Virus record (IMG/VR): IMGVR_UViG_3300047321_000083
Coordinates: 1-29,797 of that record
Reading direction: 5' to 3' (one strand)
Source of the DNA: a virus
DNA: 29,797 nucleotides
Positions 13,548 through 22,038 of the stretch are shown in pieces; position 1 is the first letter of the stretch; every line of letters starts with the position of its first letter. The translations under genes were made by a program, and so were the position numbers. The notes beneath the pieces were generated by a model, which did no database searches, was not told the DNA's origin, and saw only the letters and a program-made list of their open reading frames with translations.

Positions 13548-14138
13548 ATGGCGGACACCCGCAATGCCGATCTCACTTTCGGCGCAACTGACTACCTCGT
13601 CTACGCGGCGGCCATCAACACGACCATGCCTGTCGCGTTCGCGGACCCGGCGACCCCGTGGGTCAACCTCGGCTGGGTCACCACGGAGGGCGGCCTCTTC
13701 AAGATCGAAGAGGAGTCGAAGGACGTGGAGGCGGCTGGCTCCCTGGAGCCTATCCGCACCCTGATGACGAAGTCGGTGAAGTCCGTCCAGGTGACCTTCC
13801 TGGAGGGCCTGAACCCTCTCGTCCGCAGCCTGTATGACAACGTCCCTGTGGCGTCGCTGGAGCCGACCACGGAGACCGTGACGTACGCGCTCCCCGACAA
13901 GCCGTCGGACCTGCGCTACGCCTTCCTCTTCGACAGCATGGACGGCGACAAGCGTATGCGCCTGTACATGCCGAACGGCAAGGTCACCGAGCGAGGCGAC
14001 GAGCAGCCGCAGACCTCTGACGTCATGGGCGTTCAGATGACCCTGAAGTTCTACAAGGGTGCCGCGAACAGCGCGGCCGTCCAGCGCTCCATCGACTACG
14101 GCGGCGTTGACGTCTCGTCGTTCTTCCCAGCGGGCTGA
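13548..14138 (+). CDS. Major tail (tube) protein
   Basis: A 196-residue protein: MADTRNADLTFGATDYLVYA, WVNLGWVTTEGGLFKIEEES, an AGSLEPIRTLMTKSVKSVQV stretch and VTERGDEQPQTSDVMGVQMT near the C-terminus. The order of strands and the glycine-rich turn LGWVTTEGG are typical of siphovirus tail-tube subunits (lambda gpV-like N domain), stacked as hexamers around the tape measure. ATG 13548 is chosen because CTGGAGG precedes it; an in-frame ATG at 13506 lies inside the leader hairpin and lacks a ribosome-binding site. A strong terminator follows the stop. Confidence 0.88.
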   Translation: MADTRNADLTFGATDYLVYAAAINTTMPVAFADPATPWVNLGWVTTEGGLFKIEEESKDVEAAGSLEPIRTLMTKSVKSVQVTFLEGLNPLVRSLYDNVPVASLEPTTETVTYALPDKPSDLRYAFLFDSMDGDKRMRLYMPNGKVTERGDEQPQTSDVMGVQMTLKFYKGAANSAAVQRSIDYGGVDVSSFFPAG

Positions 14139-14152
14139 TAGCCCCACCTACC

Positions 14153-14195
14153 AGCGACGCCCTGTACCGCGCGGGTCCGGGGCGTCGCTCTCTTT
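14153..14195 (+). terminator. Rho-independent terminator after the major tail gene
   Basis: AGCGACGCCC (14153-14162) pairs perfectly with GGGCGTCGCT (14180-14189) over a 17-nt loop and is followed by CTCTTTT. This is a good intrinsic terminator and would lower the amount of transcript for the tail-assembly and later genes relative to the abundant tube protein. Confidence 0.8.
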
Positions 14196-14244
14196 TGCAC
14201 GTCGACCCGCGCAAGCCATTCACTGACATAGGAGACCCGCGCCC

Positions 14245-14565
14245 ATGACTGACATCACCCCCGCTGAGGCACAGGAGAACGAGGCCACCGACGAGTACAC
14301 GACCGTCCCTCTGGACGGCGTGGACCTGCGGATCAAGCCTGCGAACCACTGGCGTCCGTCGTACCTCCGCGCCCTCCGGGGCGGCGACTACGACACGTGG
14401 GCGGCCGGCGTGCTTCACGCGGATGACGTGGACACCTTCATCGAGCTGGACGCGACCTTCGACGCGATCAACGAGTTCACGGCGGCTGCGATGGAGACGA
14501 CCGGGGAGACCCCGGGAAAGTCTTCTGGACGCTCCACGTCGCGACGGAGCACGCGGAAGCGCTAG
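14245..14565 (+). CDS. Tail assembly chaperone, short form (gpG-like)
   Basis: The zero-frame product has 106 residues: acidic start MTDITPAEAQENEATDEYTT, a compact middle (VDLRIKPANHWRPSYLRALR, FIELDATFDAINEFTAAAME) and, after the slippery site, a serine/arginine tail of low coding character (SSGRSTSRRSTRKR). Such proteins coat the tape measure during tail assembly and are absent from the finished virion. TAGGAG lies upstream of ATG 14245. The real functional pair is this product plus the -1 frameshift fusion. Confidence 0.85.
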   Translation: MTDITPAEAQENEATDEYTTVPLDGVDLRIKPANHWRPSYLRALRGGDYDTWAAGVLHADDVDTFIELDATFDAINEFTAAAMETTGETPGKSSGRSTSRRSTRKR

Positions 14566-14975
14566 AAGGCGATCTAGCCTTCTACTACAGCGGGCTGGAC
14601 CTCCTGGACATCTACCGGGGACGCCTCTCCCTGCGGAAGCTGCGTGTCTACATCAACCGGCTTCCGCCGGAGTCCGCAACGAAAACCGCTCTCCGGAACG
14701 AGGCGGAGGAGACCGGAGCTGTGGCGGCACCCGGCGCGGAGTACCGGCCGGATAAGGCGCCGTGGAGTGGCGTGGAGATCATGCTCGCGATTCTGCGGGA
14801 TGAGATCCGGCAGAACACGAACGCTGCTATCGCCATTGCCGGCGGTACGCCTCCCGAATTCACGCCCACACCACGTCCGGGAATTCCCCCGAAGTCGGCT
14901 GCTCGAAAGGGCCTTACCGACGAGCAGCGCCGCGCCCTTGACCCGCGGCTGAGAAACCAGCCAAAGGAGGCGTAG
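14245..14975 (+). CDS. Tail assembly chaperone, -1 frameshift fusion (gpGT-like)
   Basis: Ribosomes slipping back one base at 14514-14520 leave the short frame after ...ETPGK and continue VFWTLHVATEHAEALEGDLA, FYYSGLDLLDIYRGRLSLRK, RVYINRLPPES and on to TAG 14973-14975, giving 243 residues in all. The downstream frame opens at the slip site and has no good start of its own (GTG 14721 is well inside it), and its codons are far more coding-like than the zero-frame tail. Its end overlaps the leader of the tape measure, whose ribosome-binding site (AAGGAGG) falls in the last codons. Confidence 0.88.
14514..14520 (+). promoter_or_regulatory. Programmed -1 ribosomal frameshift site GGGAAAG
   Basis: The heptamer is phased as G GGA AAG in the upstream frame, so both tRNAs can re-pair on GGG AAA one base back, the X-XXY-YYZ arrangement. 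A possible stimulatory stem lies 10 nt downstream: GCTCC (14531-14535) with GGAGC (14546-14550). It joins the two chaperone frames. Confidence 0.88.
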
Positions 14976-14979
14976 CGTA

Positions 14980-17900
14980 ATGGCGGACCTGGATATCGTC
15001 GGCTCTGTCGGCGTCGACGTCGTACCGCTGACCCCCAATTTCCACAACCGACTGAAGGCCGCTGTCCTTCCGTCCGCGGACCGCATTGGGCGGGACGTGG
15101 GCGAGCGCATGGGCGACGCCATCAGTCGCCACCTTGTGATCAGCATCCCCGACGCCGTCAACCGTGGTGGGAACGCAGCGCAGCGCGCCGGCGCCCGCCA
15201 GGGTGACGACGTTGGTGGAGCCTTCGCGAACTCCCTTCGGCGGAAGCTGACTGCTGCGTTCAAGGCCATGCCGAAGCTGGATATCCGGCTCGGTGACACA
15301 GGCGTTGACGCCGAACTCGCGCGCCTCCGCGCCAAGCTGGAGCAGCTGGCTGGCAAGCGCATCGGCGTGGACGTCGACGCCATGGCCGCTCGCGCTGAGG
15401 TGCAGCGCATCGAAGAGGAGCTGAAGAGGCTAGGAGCGCAGCACCCGAACATCGCAGTCCGTGCCGACACTGCCGCCGCTCGGGCTGCTCTCGCGGAGAT
15501 CCGCGCAGAGATCGACGCTGTGGACGCGAAGGACGTCAATGTCCGTGTAGATATAGACACGGGCCGTGCGCAGGCCGCTCTCATGGGTCTGGCGATCCAG
15601 ATGGGCATCACAGCCGCTATCCCGCTTGGCCCGGTAATCGCTGCCGGCCTCGGTGCGGTCGTCTCCATGGCGGCAGCTGCCGGCGCAGGCATCGGCGCCA
15701 TGGCACTCGTAGCTATCCCCGCCGTGTCTGGCGTCGTGAAGGTAGTCCAGGCGCAGAAGGCGGCACAGGACGAGGCCACGAAGTCGACCGACAACGGCGC
15801 GAAGGCAGCCGTACAGGCGTCACAGCGTGCGCTTCAGATGGCTGGCGCGCAGGCGACGCTATCGTCTGCCCACCGATCCGCCGCACGCTCCATCGCGCAG
15901 GCGAGCCAGCAAGTTGAAACCGCGGAACGTGGAGTCGCTCAGGCGGTCCAGCGTGCCGCTGACCAGCGTCGCCAGGCTGCGGATGCCGTGGCACGTGCGG
16001 AGCGATCCCTCTCCGACGCACAGCGCACCGCGCGCCAGGCTGAACAGGATCTGACGCAGGCTCGCGCTGACGCTGCCCGGCAGCTGAAGGCACTCAATGA
16101 TCAGCTCATTGACGGTGCCCTGGACCAGCGGGAGGCGACTCTCCGCGTCCAACAGGCACAGCTAGATCTGAACGCCACACTGGCCGACCCCATGGCCACG
16201 GACCTCCAGAAGGAGGCCGCGCAGCTGGCGTTCGACCAGGCGCAGCAGGCTGCCAAGGAGCAGAAGCAGAGTTACGCGGAGCTGCAGAAGTCCGCGGCTG
16301 CGCAGAAGAAGGCGGGCGTAGAAGGCTCCGATGCCGTTAAGACGGCAACGCAGCGCCTGGCCGATGCACAGCGCGACGTCCTGGACCAGACGAAGGCCGT
16401 AGCCGATGCACAGAAGGCAGCCGCCCGCGCGCAGGTCGACGCAGCGCAGACCGTGGCCGACGCACAGCGGTCACTTGCCAGCGCCGTGGCGAACGCAGCA
16501 GACACTCAGGTGTCCGCCGCGGAGTCCATCGCATCGGCTGAGCGCGGAGTTCAGTCCGCCCGCCTCTCCGGCATCGACACGACGTCGAAGGCCATCAGTA
16601 AGACCGACGAGTATCAGAAGGCGCTTGCGAAACTCACGGCGCCACAGCGCGCGCTGTTCGACGCCATCGCCGGCCCGCGCGGGCTGAAGACGGCGTTCGA
16701 CCAGTGGCAGAAGTCCTTGCAGCCTCAGGTGCTCCCGCTCTTTACGCGCGGAGTCGATTCAGCGAAGGCGTCGTTGCCTGGCCTGACGCCGCTCGTCCTC
16801 GGTGCTGCGGCCGGCGTGAAGACGTTGTATGACAAGGCGTCGGCGGAGCTGAAGACGCCGTTCTGGAAGGGCTTCAAGGCCGACCTGAAGGACAGCGTAC
16901 AGCCAGCCGTTGAAGGCTTCGGCGTGGCGTTCGGCAACGTCATCAAGGGCATTGCCGGTATCATCGACGCATTCTTCCCGCATATGGACGGCATCGCACA
17001 GAGGTCGGACCGCATCACCGCGCGATTCGCGAAGTGGGGGACGAGCCTGAAGGGCTCCCCGCAGTTTGAGAAGTTCCTCGCATACGTCAAGGAAACGGCG
17101 CCTGGACTCGCAGATTTCATCGGCAGGGTCCTGAGTTCCGCGCTTGACCTGTCGAAGGCAATCGCGCCGCTCTCGCAGACGATGTTCGAGGTTCTTGGCC
17201 CGCTCCTGGACGGTATCGCCTGGATCGCGACGAACTGCCCGGAGGCAATTCAAGCCCTCTGGCTGATGTGGGCGGCAACGCGCGCCGTGACCCTGGCAAC
17301 CGCAGCATTCGGCGTCATCATGGTCGCCTATCGTGCGGGCGTTGTTTTGGCGACGCTGATCACGCAGGGGTGGACGGCGGCAATCGTCGCATCCAATCTC
17401 GCCTTCGAGATGAACCCTGTCGTCGCGATCATCACGATCATCATTGCAGCGCTCGTACTGCTGGCAGCCGGAATCATGTACGCATGGAATCACTGGGCAT
17501 GGTTCCGCACGGCAGTGATTGCCGTCTGGGACGCGATCAAGTTTGCGGCCATGTTCGTGTGGGACAACGTCCTGAAGCCGGTGTTCTCCGCCATCTGGAC
17601 CGCGATGAAGGCCATCGGCGACGTCGCGATGTGGCTGTGGAACAACGCGCTGAAGCCAGCCTTCAAGTTCATTGGTGAGGCTGCTCAGTTCCTCTTCACG
17701 CTAGTAGTGACGCTCTTCCTCCTGCCCGCCTACCTGGCGTTCAAGGCACTCGGCAAGATCGGAGCGTGGCTGTGGGAGAAGGCGATCGGCCCTGCGTTCC
17801 GCGCGATCGGCGACGCGGCTAAGTGGCTGTGGGACAAGATCCTCAAGCCTGTCTTCGGATGGATCGGCGACAAGGCTAAGTGGGTCTGGGAGAAGGGCAT

Positions 17901-19665
17901 CAAGCCGGCCTTCGGCGAAGCGAAGAAGGAGTTCGACGCTCTTGGAAAGGTCGCCAAATGGCTTTGGGACAAGGCTATCAAGCCTGTCTTCGGGTGGATC
18001 GGCGACAAGGCTAAGTGGCTGTGGGACAAGGCGATCAAGCCGCCGTTTGAGAGAATCAAGCAAGGCGTCGACCTCGTCGCAGAGGCGTTCAAGAAGTCCA
18101 AGGACGACATCAAGAAGCACTGGGACAAGCTCCAGGAAATCACAAAGAAGCCGGTCCGCTTCGTCATCGACCACGTCTACAACAACGGCATCGTTCCTCT
18201 CTGGAACCAGGTCGCGAAGGTCACCGGAGCCGACAAGCTAAAGCCCATGTCGCTGAAGGGCTTCCACACTGGCGGCATCATGTCCGGGTATTCCCCGGGC
18301 CGTGACGATCGCGTCATCGCCGTCGGTGGCGGCGAGGCAGTCATGCGGCCGGAGTGGACGCGCGCAGTTGGCGCGGACCGGATCAACGCGTGGAACGCTG
18401 CCGCCCGTTCAGGCGGCATCAGTGGCGTTCACCGTGCGATCTCCAGCGGCATGCCGGCGTTCGCGGACGGCGGCATCGTCGGCTGGATGAAGGACAAGGC
18501 AAGCGACGCCGGTAAGTTCCTTGGCGGTGCGTTTGACTACCTGAACCCGGGCAAGATCTTCCAGTCGGCCAAGGGCGTTTTCACTGACGCCATGGCGCCG
18601 ATCCTGACGAATCCGTGGGCTAAGTCGGTGGCACAGATGCCGCTGACGATGCTGACGGACATGAAGAATGCGGTGACCGGTCTCTTCAGCTTCGGCGGAG
18701 GAGGCGCAAACGTTGCTGCGGGCCTCAGTTGGGCGAAGACGCAGGCGGGCAAACCCTATCAGTGGGGCGGCAACGGCAACCCCTCATGGGACTGCTCCGG
18801 CCTCATGAGCGCCATCGAATCCGTCATCCGCGGCGAGAAACCGCACCGACGGTGGGCAACGGGTGCGTTCAGCGGTAGCCGTGCCCCGTCGGGCTGGGTC
18901 CGCAACCTCAACGCTCCATTCCAGATCGGCGTCACCAACGCAGGCGTCGGCCACACGGCCGGCACGCTCGCGGGCGTCAACGTGGAGTCGCGCGGCGGGG
19001 ACGGCGTCCTCGTCGGATCCCGTGCTCGTGGCGCGCACAGCGCGATGTTCCGCGACGTCTACGGCTTCAAGCCGTCGATCGGCGGCGGAAGTGGTGGAAG
19101 CACTGGAGCGGCTCAGACCGCAGCCCGTCAGATGCTGGGCGAGTTCGGCTGGGGCGACTCCCAGTGGAACCCGCTGAAGAAGCTGTGGCAGGGCGAAAGC
19201 GGCTGGCGCTGGAACGCTAAGAATCCGTCGTCCGGCGCTTACGGCATCCCGCAGGCGCTTCCCGCAAACAAGATGGCTGCTGCGGGCGCTGACTGGTCGT
19301 CGAACCCCGCCACTCAGATCAAGTGGGGACTCGGCTACATCAAGAACCGTCCCGACTACGGCAGCCCCGCAGCCGCCTACTCGAAGTGGCTGAGCCGCTC
19401 GCCTCACTGGTACGACGACGGAGGGTACCTCCCGGAGGGCCTCTCGCTCGTCGCCAACGGCACCGGGAAGCCTGAACCCGTTTTCACCGGATCCCAGTGG
19501 GACACCCTGCGCGCGAGCGCGGGACGAGGCGGAGGCACAGCGACGGTTCACGCCGACGTCCGCGTCTACGTCGGGGACCGCGAGATCACCGACATCGTGC
19601 GCACGGAAGTGACGGCGCGCGAGGAATCCACGGCTTCGGCCATCAACACAGGAAGGTGGGTCTAG
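14980..19665 (+). CDS. Tape measure protein with NlpC/P60-like and lytic transglycosylase domains
   Basis: A 1561-residue protein, by far the longest in the window, starting 8 nt after AAGGAGG. Residues about 240-540 are alanine/glutamine-rich coiled coil; about 765-845 form hydrophobic, probably membrane-spanning, segments; about 857-1027 hold W-rich repeats (KWLWDKAIKPVFGW type). The C-terminus has two cell-wall domains: an NlpC/P60-like region (about 1245-1360) with C1272 in SWDCSGLMSA and H1325 in GVGHTAG, then a transglycosylase (SLT)-like region (about 1383-1475) with E1406 in WQGESGWRW and SGAYGIPQ. It sets tail length and should open peptidoglycan and perhaps line a membrane channel during DNA entry. 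It ends with a GTG overlap of the next gene. Confidence 0.93.
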   Translation: MADLDIVGSVGVDVVPLTPNFHNRLKAAVLPSADRIGRDVGERMGDAISRHLVISIPDAVNRGGNAAQRAGARQGDDVGGAFANSLRRKLTAAFKAMPKLDIRLGDTGVDAELARLRAKLEQLAGKRIGVDVDAMAARAEVQRIEEELKRLGAQHPNIAVRADTAAARAALAEIRAEIDAVDAKDVNVRVDIDTGRAQAALMGLAIQMGITAAIPLGPVIAAGLGAVVSMAAAAGAGIGAMALVAIPAVSGVVKVVQAQKAAQDEATKSTDNGAKAAVQASQRALQMAGAQATLSSAHRSAARSIAQASQQVETAERGVAQAVQRAADQRRQAADAVARAERSLSDAQRTARQAEQDLTQARADAARQLKALNDQLIDGALDQREATLRVQQAQLDLNATLADPMATDLQKEAAQLAFDQAQQAAKEQKQSYAELQKSAAAQKKAGVEGSDAVKTATQRLADAQRDVLDQTKAVADAQKAAARAQVDAAQTVADAQRSLASAVANAADTQVSAAESIASAERGVQSARLSGIDTTSKAISKTDEYQKALAKLTAPQRALFDAIAGPRGLKTAFDQWQKSLQPQVLPLFTRGVDSAKASLPGLTPLVLGAAAGVKTLYDKASAELKTPFWKGFKADLKDSVQPAVEGFGVAFGNVIKGIAGIIDAFFPHMDGIAQRSDRITARFAKWGTSLKGSPQFEKFLAYVKETAPGLADFIGRVLSSALDLSKAIAPLSQTMFEVLGPLLDGIAWIATNCPEAIQALWLMWAATRAVTLATAAFGVIMVAYRAGVVLATLITQGWTAAIVASNLAFEMNPVVAIITIIIAALVLLAAGIMYAWNHWAWFRTAVIAVWDAIKFAAMFVWDNVLKPVFSAIWTAMKAIGDVAMWLWNNALKPAFKFIGEAAQFLFTLVVTLFLLPAYLAFKALGKIGAWLWEKAIGPAFRAIGDAAKWLWDKILKPVFGWIGDKAKWVWEKGIKPAFGEAKKEFDALGKVAKWLWDKAIKPVFGWIGDKAKWLWDKAIKPPFERIKQGVDLVAEAFKKSKDDIKKHWDKLQEITKKPVRFVIDHVYNNGIVPLWNQVAKVTGADKLKPMSLKGFHTGGIMSGYSPGRDDRVIAVGGGEAVMRPEWTRAVGADRINAWNAAARSGGISGVHRAISSGMPAFADGGIVGWMKDKASDAGKFLGGAFDYLNPGKIFQSAKGVFTDAMAPILTNPWAKSVAQMPLTMLTDMKNAVTGLFSFGGGGANVAAGLSWAKTQAGKPYQWGGNGNPSWDCSGLMSAIESVIRGEKPHRRWATGAFSGSRAPSGWVRNLNAPFQIGVTNAGVGHTAGTLAGVNVESRGGDGVLVGSRARGAHSAMFRDVYGFKPSIGGGSGGSTGAAQTAARQMLGEFGWGDSQWNPLKKLWQGESGWRWNAKNPSSGAYGIPQALPANKMAAAGADWSSNPATQIKWGLGYIKNRPDYGSPAAAYSKWLSRSPHWYDDGGYLPEGLSLVANGTGKPEPVFTGSQWDTLRASAGRGGGTATVHADVRVYVGDREITDIVRTEVTAREESTASAINTGRWV
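17548..18060 (+). repeat. In-frame tryptophan-rich repeats within the tape measure gene
   Basis: Units of the type A-K-W-L-W-D-K-x-I-K-P-x-F recur with starts near 17548, 17626, 17761, 17818, 17875, 17953 and 18010. Neighbouring units are spaced by 57 nt (19 residues) or 78 nt (26 residues). The copies at 17818-17880 and 17953-18015 are nearly identical in DNA, including GTCTTCGG followed by TGGATCGGCGACAAGGCTAA, suggesting recent duplication. Confidence 0.8.
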
Positions 19666-19811
19666 TGCCCGACGAAACGTCCGACCCCGTTCCTGATCAG
19701 GGTGGGGAGGCTCCGGTTTACACGGCGCCCCCCATTGCCCGTCCGGCGGTTCCGGATCTCATGCCACGACGTGGCGAGCCCGAAGCGGAAGAGGGTGACC
19801 AGTGGGCGTAA
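19665..19811 (+). CDS. Small acidic proline-rich protein between tape measure and minor tail genes
   Basis: GTG 19665 overlaps the tape measure stop (TAGTG) with AGGAAGG about 10 nt upstream, and the frame encodes 48 residues (VPDETSDPVPDQGGEAPVYT, then PPIARPAVPDLMPRRGEPEA). It is acidic, proline-rich and probably unfolded, with no recognisable domain. It ends 10 nt inside the next gene, so the three genes form a coupled chain. I judge it real because of its ribosome-binding site and overlaps at both ends. Function is unknown. Confidence 0.65.
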   Translation: MPDETSDPVPDQGGEAPVYTAPPIARPAVPDLMPRRGEPEAEEGDQWA

Positions 19812-22036
19812 CTACGAACCTCCTGCCGGCCAACACAAGCAGCATGGAGACCGACGTAACCGGGTGGGTGGCCGACACCAACGCTACGGCCACCCGCTCC
19901 ACGGCGCGGTTCTACTCCGGCGTGGCCAGTCTCCAGCTGAAGGCCACCGTCACAGGCGCTGTGAGTGCTTACGCAGCGAGCCGAATAGCGGTCACGGCTG
20001 GAACGGAGTACGTCGCCTATGCGTACTTCGGGCTGATAACCGCAGCTGCTGGCCGTACCGCAACCGTCACCGTGTCGTACTACTCCGCTGTGACGGGCGG
20101 AACCCTTCTGGGATCCTGGACCTCCGCGCCCGGGGCGTTGCCTAACTCCGTGGTGTGGGCCGAACCGCCGCCCATCCTGGTCACTACCGCACCCGCAGGC
20201 GCGAAGTACGCGTCGATGCGAGTAACGGTGAACGGCCTTGCCGCCGCTCAGTCCGTGGTCATGGACCTTGCGACGTTCGGACCCGCCGTTACCATCCCCG
20301 GCAATCTGCTGCCTTACAACGTGCAGGGGGTGGAGGCAGATACGAGCGGCTGGCAGAGCGTCTGGAATTGCAGCGTCGACCGAATCTCGACACTGAGCTA
20401 CGAAGGCTGGTGGGCGCTGCGGGCCACCGCGACGGCCGTTGACCTGCTCCGCGTCGGCACCACGGCCTCTGTGCCTGTGGCGGCAGGGGTGGAGCATGTG
20501 GCGTACGCGTGGGTCTACCCGCCTGTAACCGGTGAGCTGCACGTTCAGATCCGCTGGTACGACAACGTCGGCACGCAGATCAGCACCTCGTCGCAGACGT
20601 GGACAGGACTGGCGGCGTCGACGTGGACCCGATGCGCAGTCATTGACAAGGCGCCCGCTGGCGCAACGTCAGCGCGCGTCGTGCTGGAGGCGGTGGCGAC
20701 GGCTGCCGGCCAGTCGTGGATTTTCGATCAGGTGAGGCTTTCACCGTCCCCGACGCTCCCGGGAAACCTGCTGGGCTACAACGACCAGTCGTTTGAAGTC
20801 TCCGTGGCCAGCTGGAAGATCGTCAGTGGGGCTACTTCACTGATTCGGTCGACGCCGCCGTCCACCTACGAGGGGGTTGCAACTCTTCGATTCGTGGCTG
20901 ACGGCACCGTCGACGCCATCCTCTCGATGAAGTCCCCGATCCCGGTGGCGCCCCGACAGGCGTACCTGATAGCTCCGTACGTCTACCATCCGGCGGCGGC
21001 AGACGGCCCGATAGTTGACATGTTGTTCACGTGGCAGGACGCGTCAGGCGCGACGATCTCAACCACCTATTCGCGCTGGAAGATGGGCGCCCTTGCCGGG
21101 TGGTACGCCCCACAAGGCAGCTCCGTGGCGCCGTCGAACGCTGCGACCCTGACGGTCGGACTTCGGTTCATCACGCCTGACGCCGGCGCCGGAATCCACG
21201 TCGACAACGTCTTCGTGGGGCCCGGCGGCATCAACGTCCTGGCGGACCCGCTCCCCGGGGGAGTAGGCACCGCTATCACCATGCAGGGGATGACGACCAG
21301 TAGCTACACCTACTGGAGTCTCTCGCGCATGGGCGCGGACGGCACGCTAACTCCGGTCCGCGGACCCTCTGGCGACCTGACGCAAACCGTCATCACGGGT
21401 GACTCTGCCGTGGCCGAAGACTACGAGGCGCCGCTAGGTGTCCCGGTCCGGTACCTGATGAAGCTGTGGACCGGATCGACGTACATAAATGCGGCATCGG
21501 AGCCGATCACCCTGCCCGAACCGGACTACACGTCCGTGTCGATCGTGGACCCGGGACTCCCCGCAAGGAACGCTACGGCCGTCGTCGGCACACTCCCGGA
21601 CTGGTCACGGGCCGCACGGCAGGGCGTCAACCCCGTCCGGGGCCGTGCTCGACCCATCGTCATCACCGACGTGCGTACCTCACGTACAGGGACGCTGACG
21701 CTGGTCACGGAGACACAGGAAGAGTTGGAAAGCATGTGGTGGCTCCTGGAGACAGGGAACACGCTGCTGATCCGGTGGCCGCGCGCGTGGGGTGAGTCCG
21801 ACGTGTACGTGCAGGTCGGCGACGTGTCGGCTGCACGCCTTGCCGACTACGCCGGCCATCAGGACCGCGCATGGTCCGTTCCGCTGACGGAGGTTGACCG
21901 TCCCATCGGCGGAGCGACCGGGAGCGCGAGCCGCACGTGGGATTCGGTGCGCACCGGCAACCCCGACTGGCTAGGCGTCCTGACGTCCGGCGCGACCAAC
22001 TGGCTTGACGTCTACACCGGAGTGAACGGGGGATAG
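19802..22036 (+). CDS. Minor tail protein with three carbohydrate-binding-like repeats
   Basis: A 744-residue protein from GTG 19802. It opens with three related units of about 150 residues beginning near residues 6 (NLLPANTSSMETDVTGW), 167 (NLLPYNVQGVEADTSGW) and 320 (NLLGYNDQSFEVSVASW). Each continues in strand-rich sequence with an aromatic, VAYAYF/VAYAWVY-like core, as in CBM4/9-type jelly-roll modules. The C-terminal third differs and includes a segment near the end (VYVQVGDVSAARLADYAGHQ, DRAWSVPLTEVDRP) that looks like tail-tip proteins. I infer a virion surface protein binding cell-wall polysaccharide. It overlaps the upstream gene and precedes the tail-tip protein by 2 nt. Confidence 0.82.
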   Translation: MGVTTNLLPANTSSMETDVTGWVADTNATATRSTARFYSGVASLQLKATVTGAVSAYAASRIAVTAGTEYVAYAYFGLITAAAGRTATVTVSYYSAVTGGTLLGSWTSAPGALPNSVVWAEPPPILVTTAPAGAKYASMRVTVNGLAAAQSVVMDLATFGPAVTIPGNLLPYNVQGVEADTSGWQSVWNCSVDRISTLSYEGWWALRATATAVDLLRVGTTASVPVAAGVEHVAYAWVYPPVTGELHVQIRWYDNVGTQISTSSQTWTGLAASTWTRCAVIDKAPAGATSARVVLEAVATAAGQSWIFDQVRLSPSPTLPGNLLGYNDQSFEVSVASWKIVSGATSLIRSTPPSTYEGVATLRFVADGTVDAILSMKSPIPVAPRQAYLIAPYVYHPAAADGPIVDMLFTWQDASGATISTTYSRWKMGALAGWYAPQGSSVAPSNAATLTVGLRFITPDAGAGIHVDNVFVGPGGINVLADPLPGGVGTAITMQGMTTSSYTYWSLSRMGADGTLTPVRGPSGDLTQTVITGDSAVAEDYEAPLGVPVRYLMKLWTGSTYINAASEPITLPEPDYTSVSIVDPGLPARNATAVVGTLPDWSRAARQGVNPVRGRARPIVITDVRTSRTGTLTLVTETQEELESMWWLLETGNTLLIRWPRAWGESDVYVQVGDVSAARLADYAGHQDRAWSVPLTEVDRPIGGATGSASRTWDSVRTGNPDWLGVLTSGATNWLDVYTGVNGG

Positions 22037-22038
22037 GA

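Noticed and set aside
14423-14755. Third open frame overlapping the chaperone region
   Set aside because: Composition is Arg/Pro/Ser-rich and unlike proteins; the -1 frame explains the region fully.
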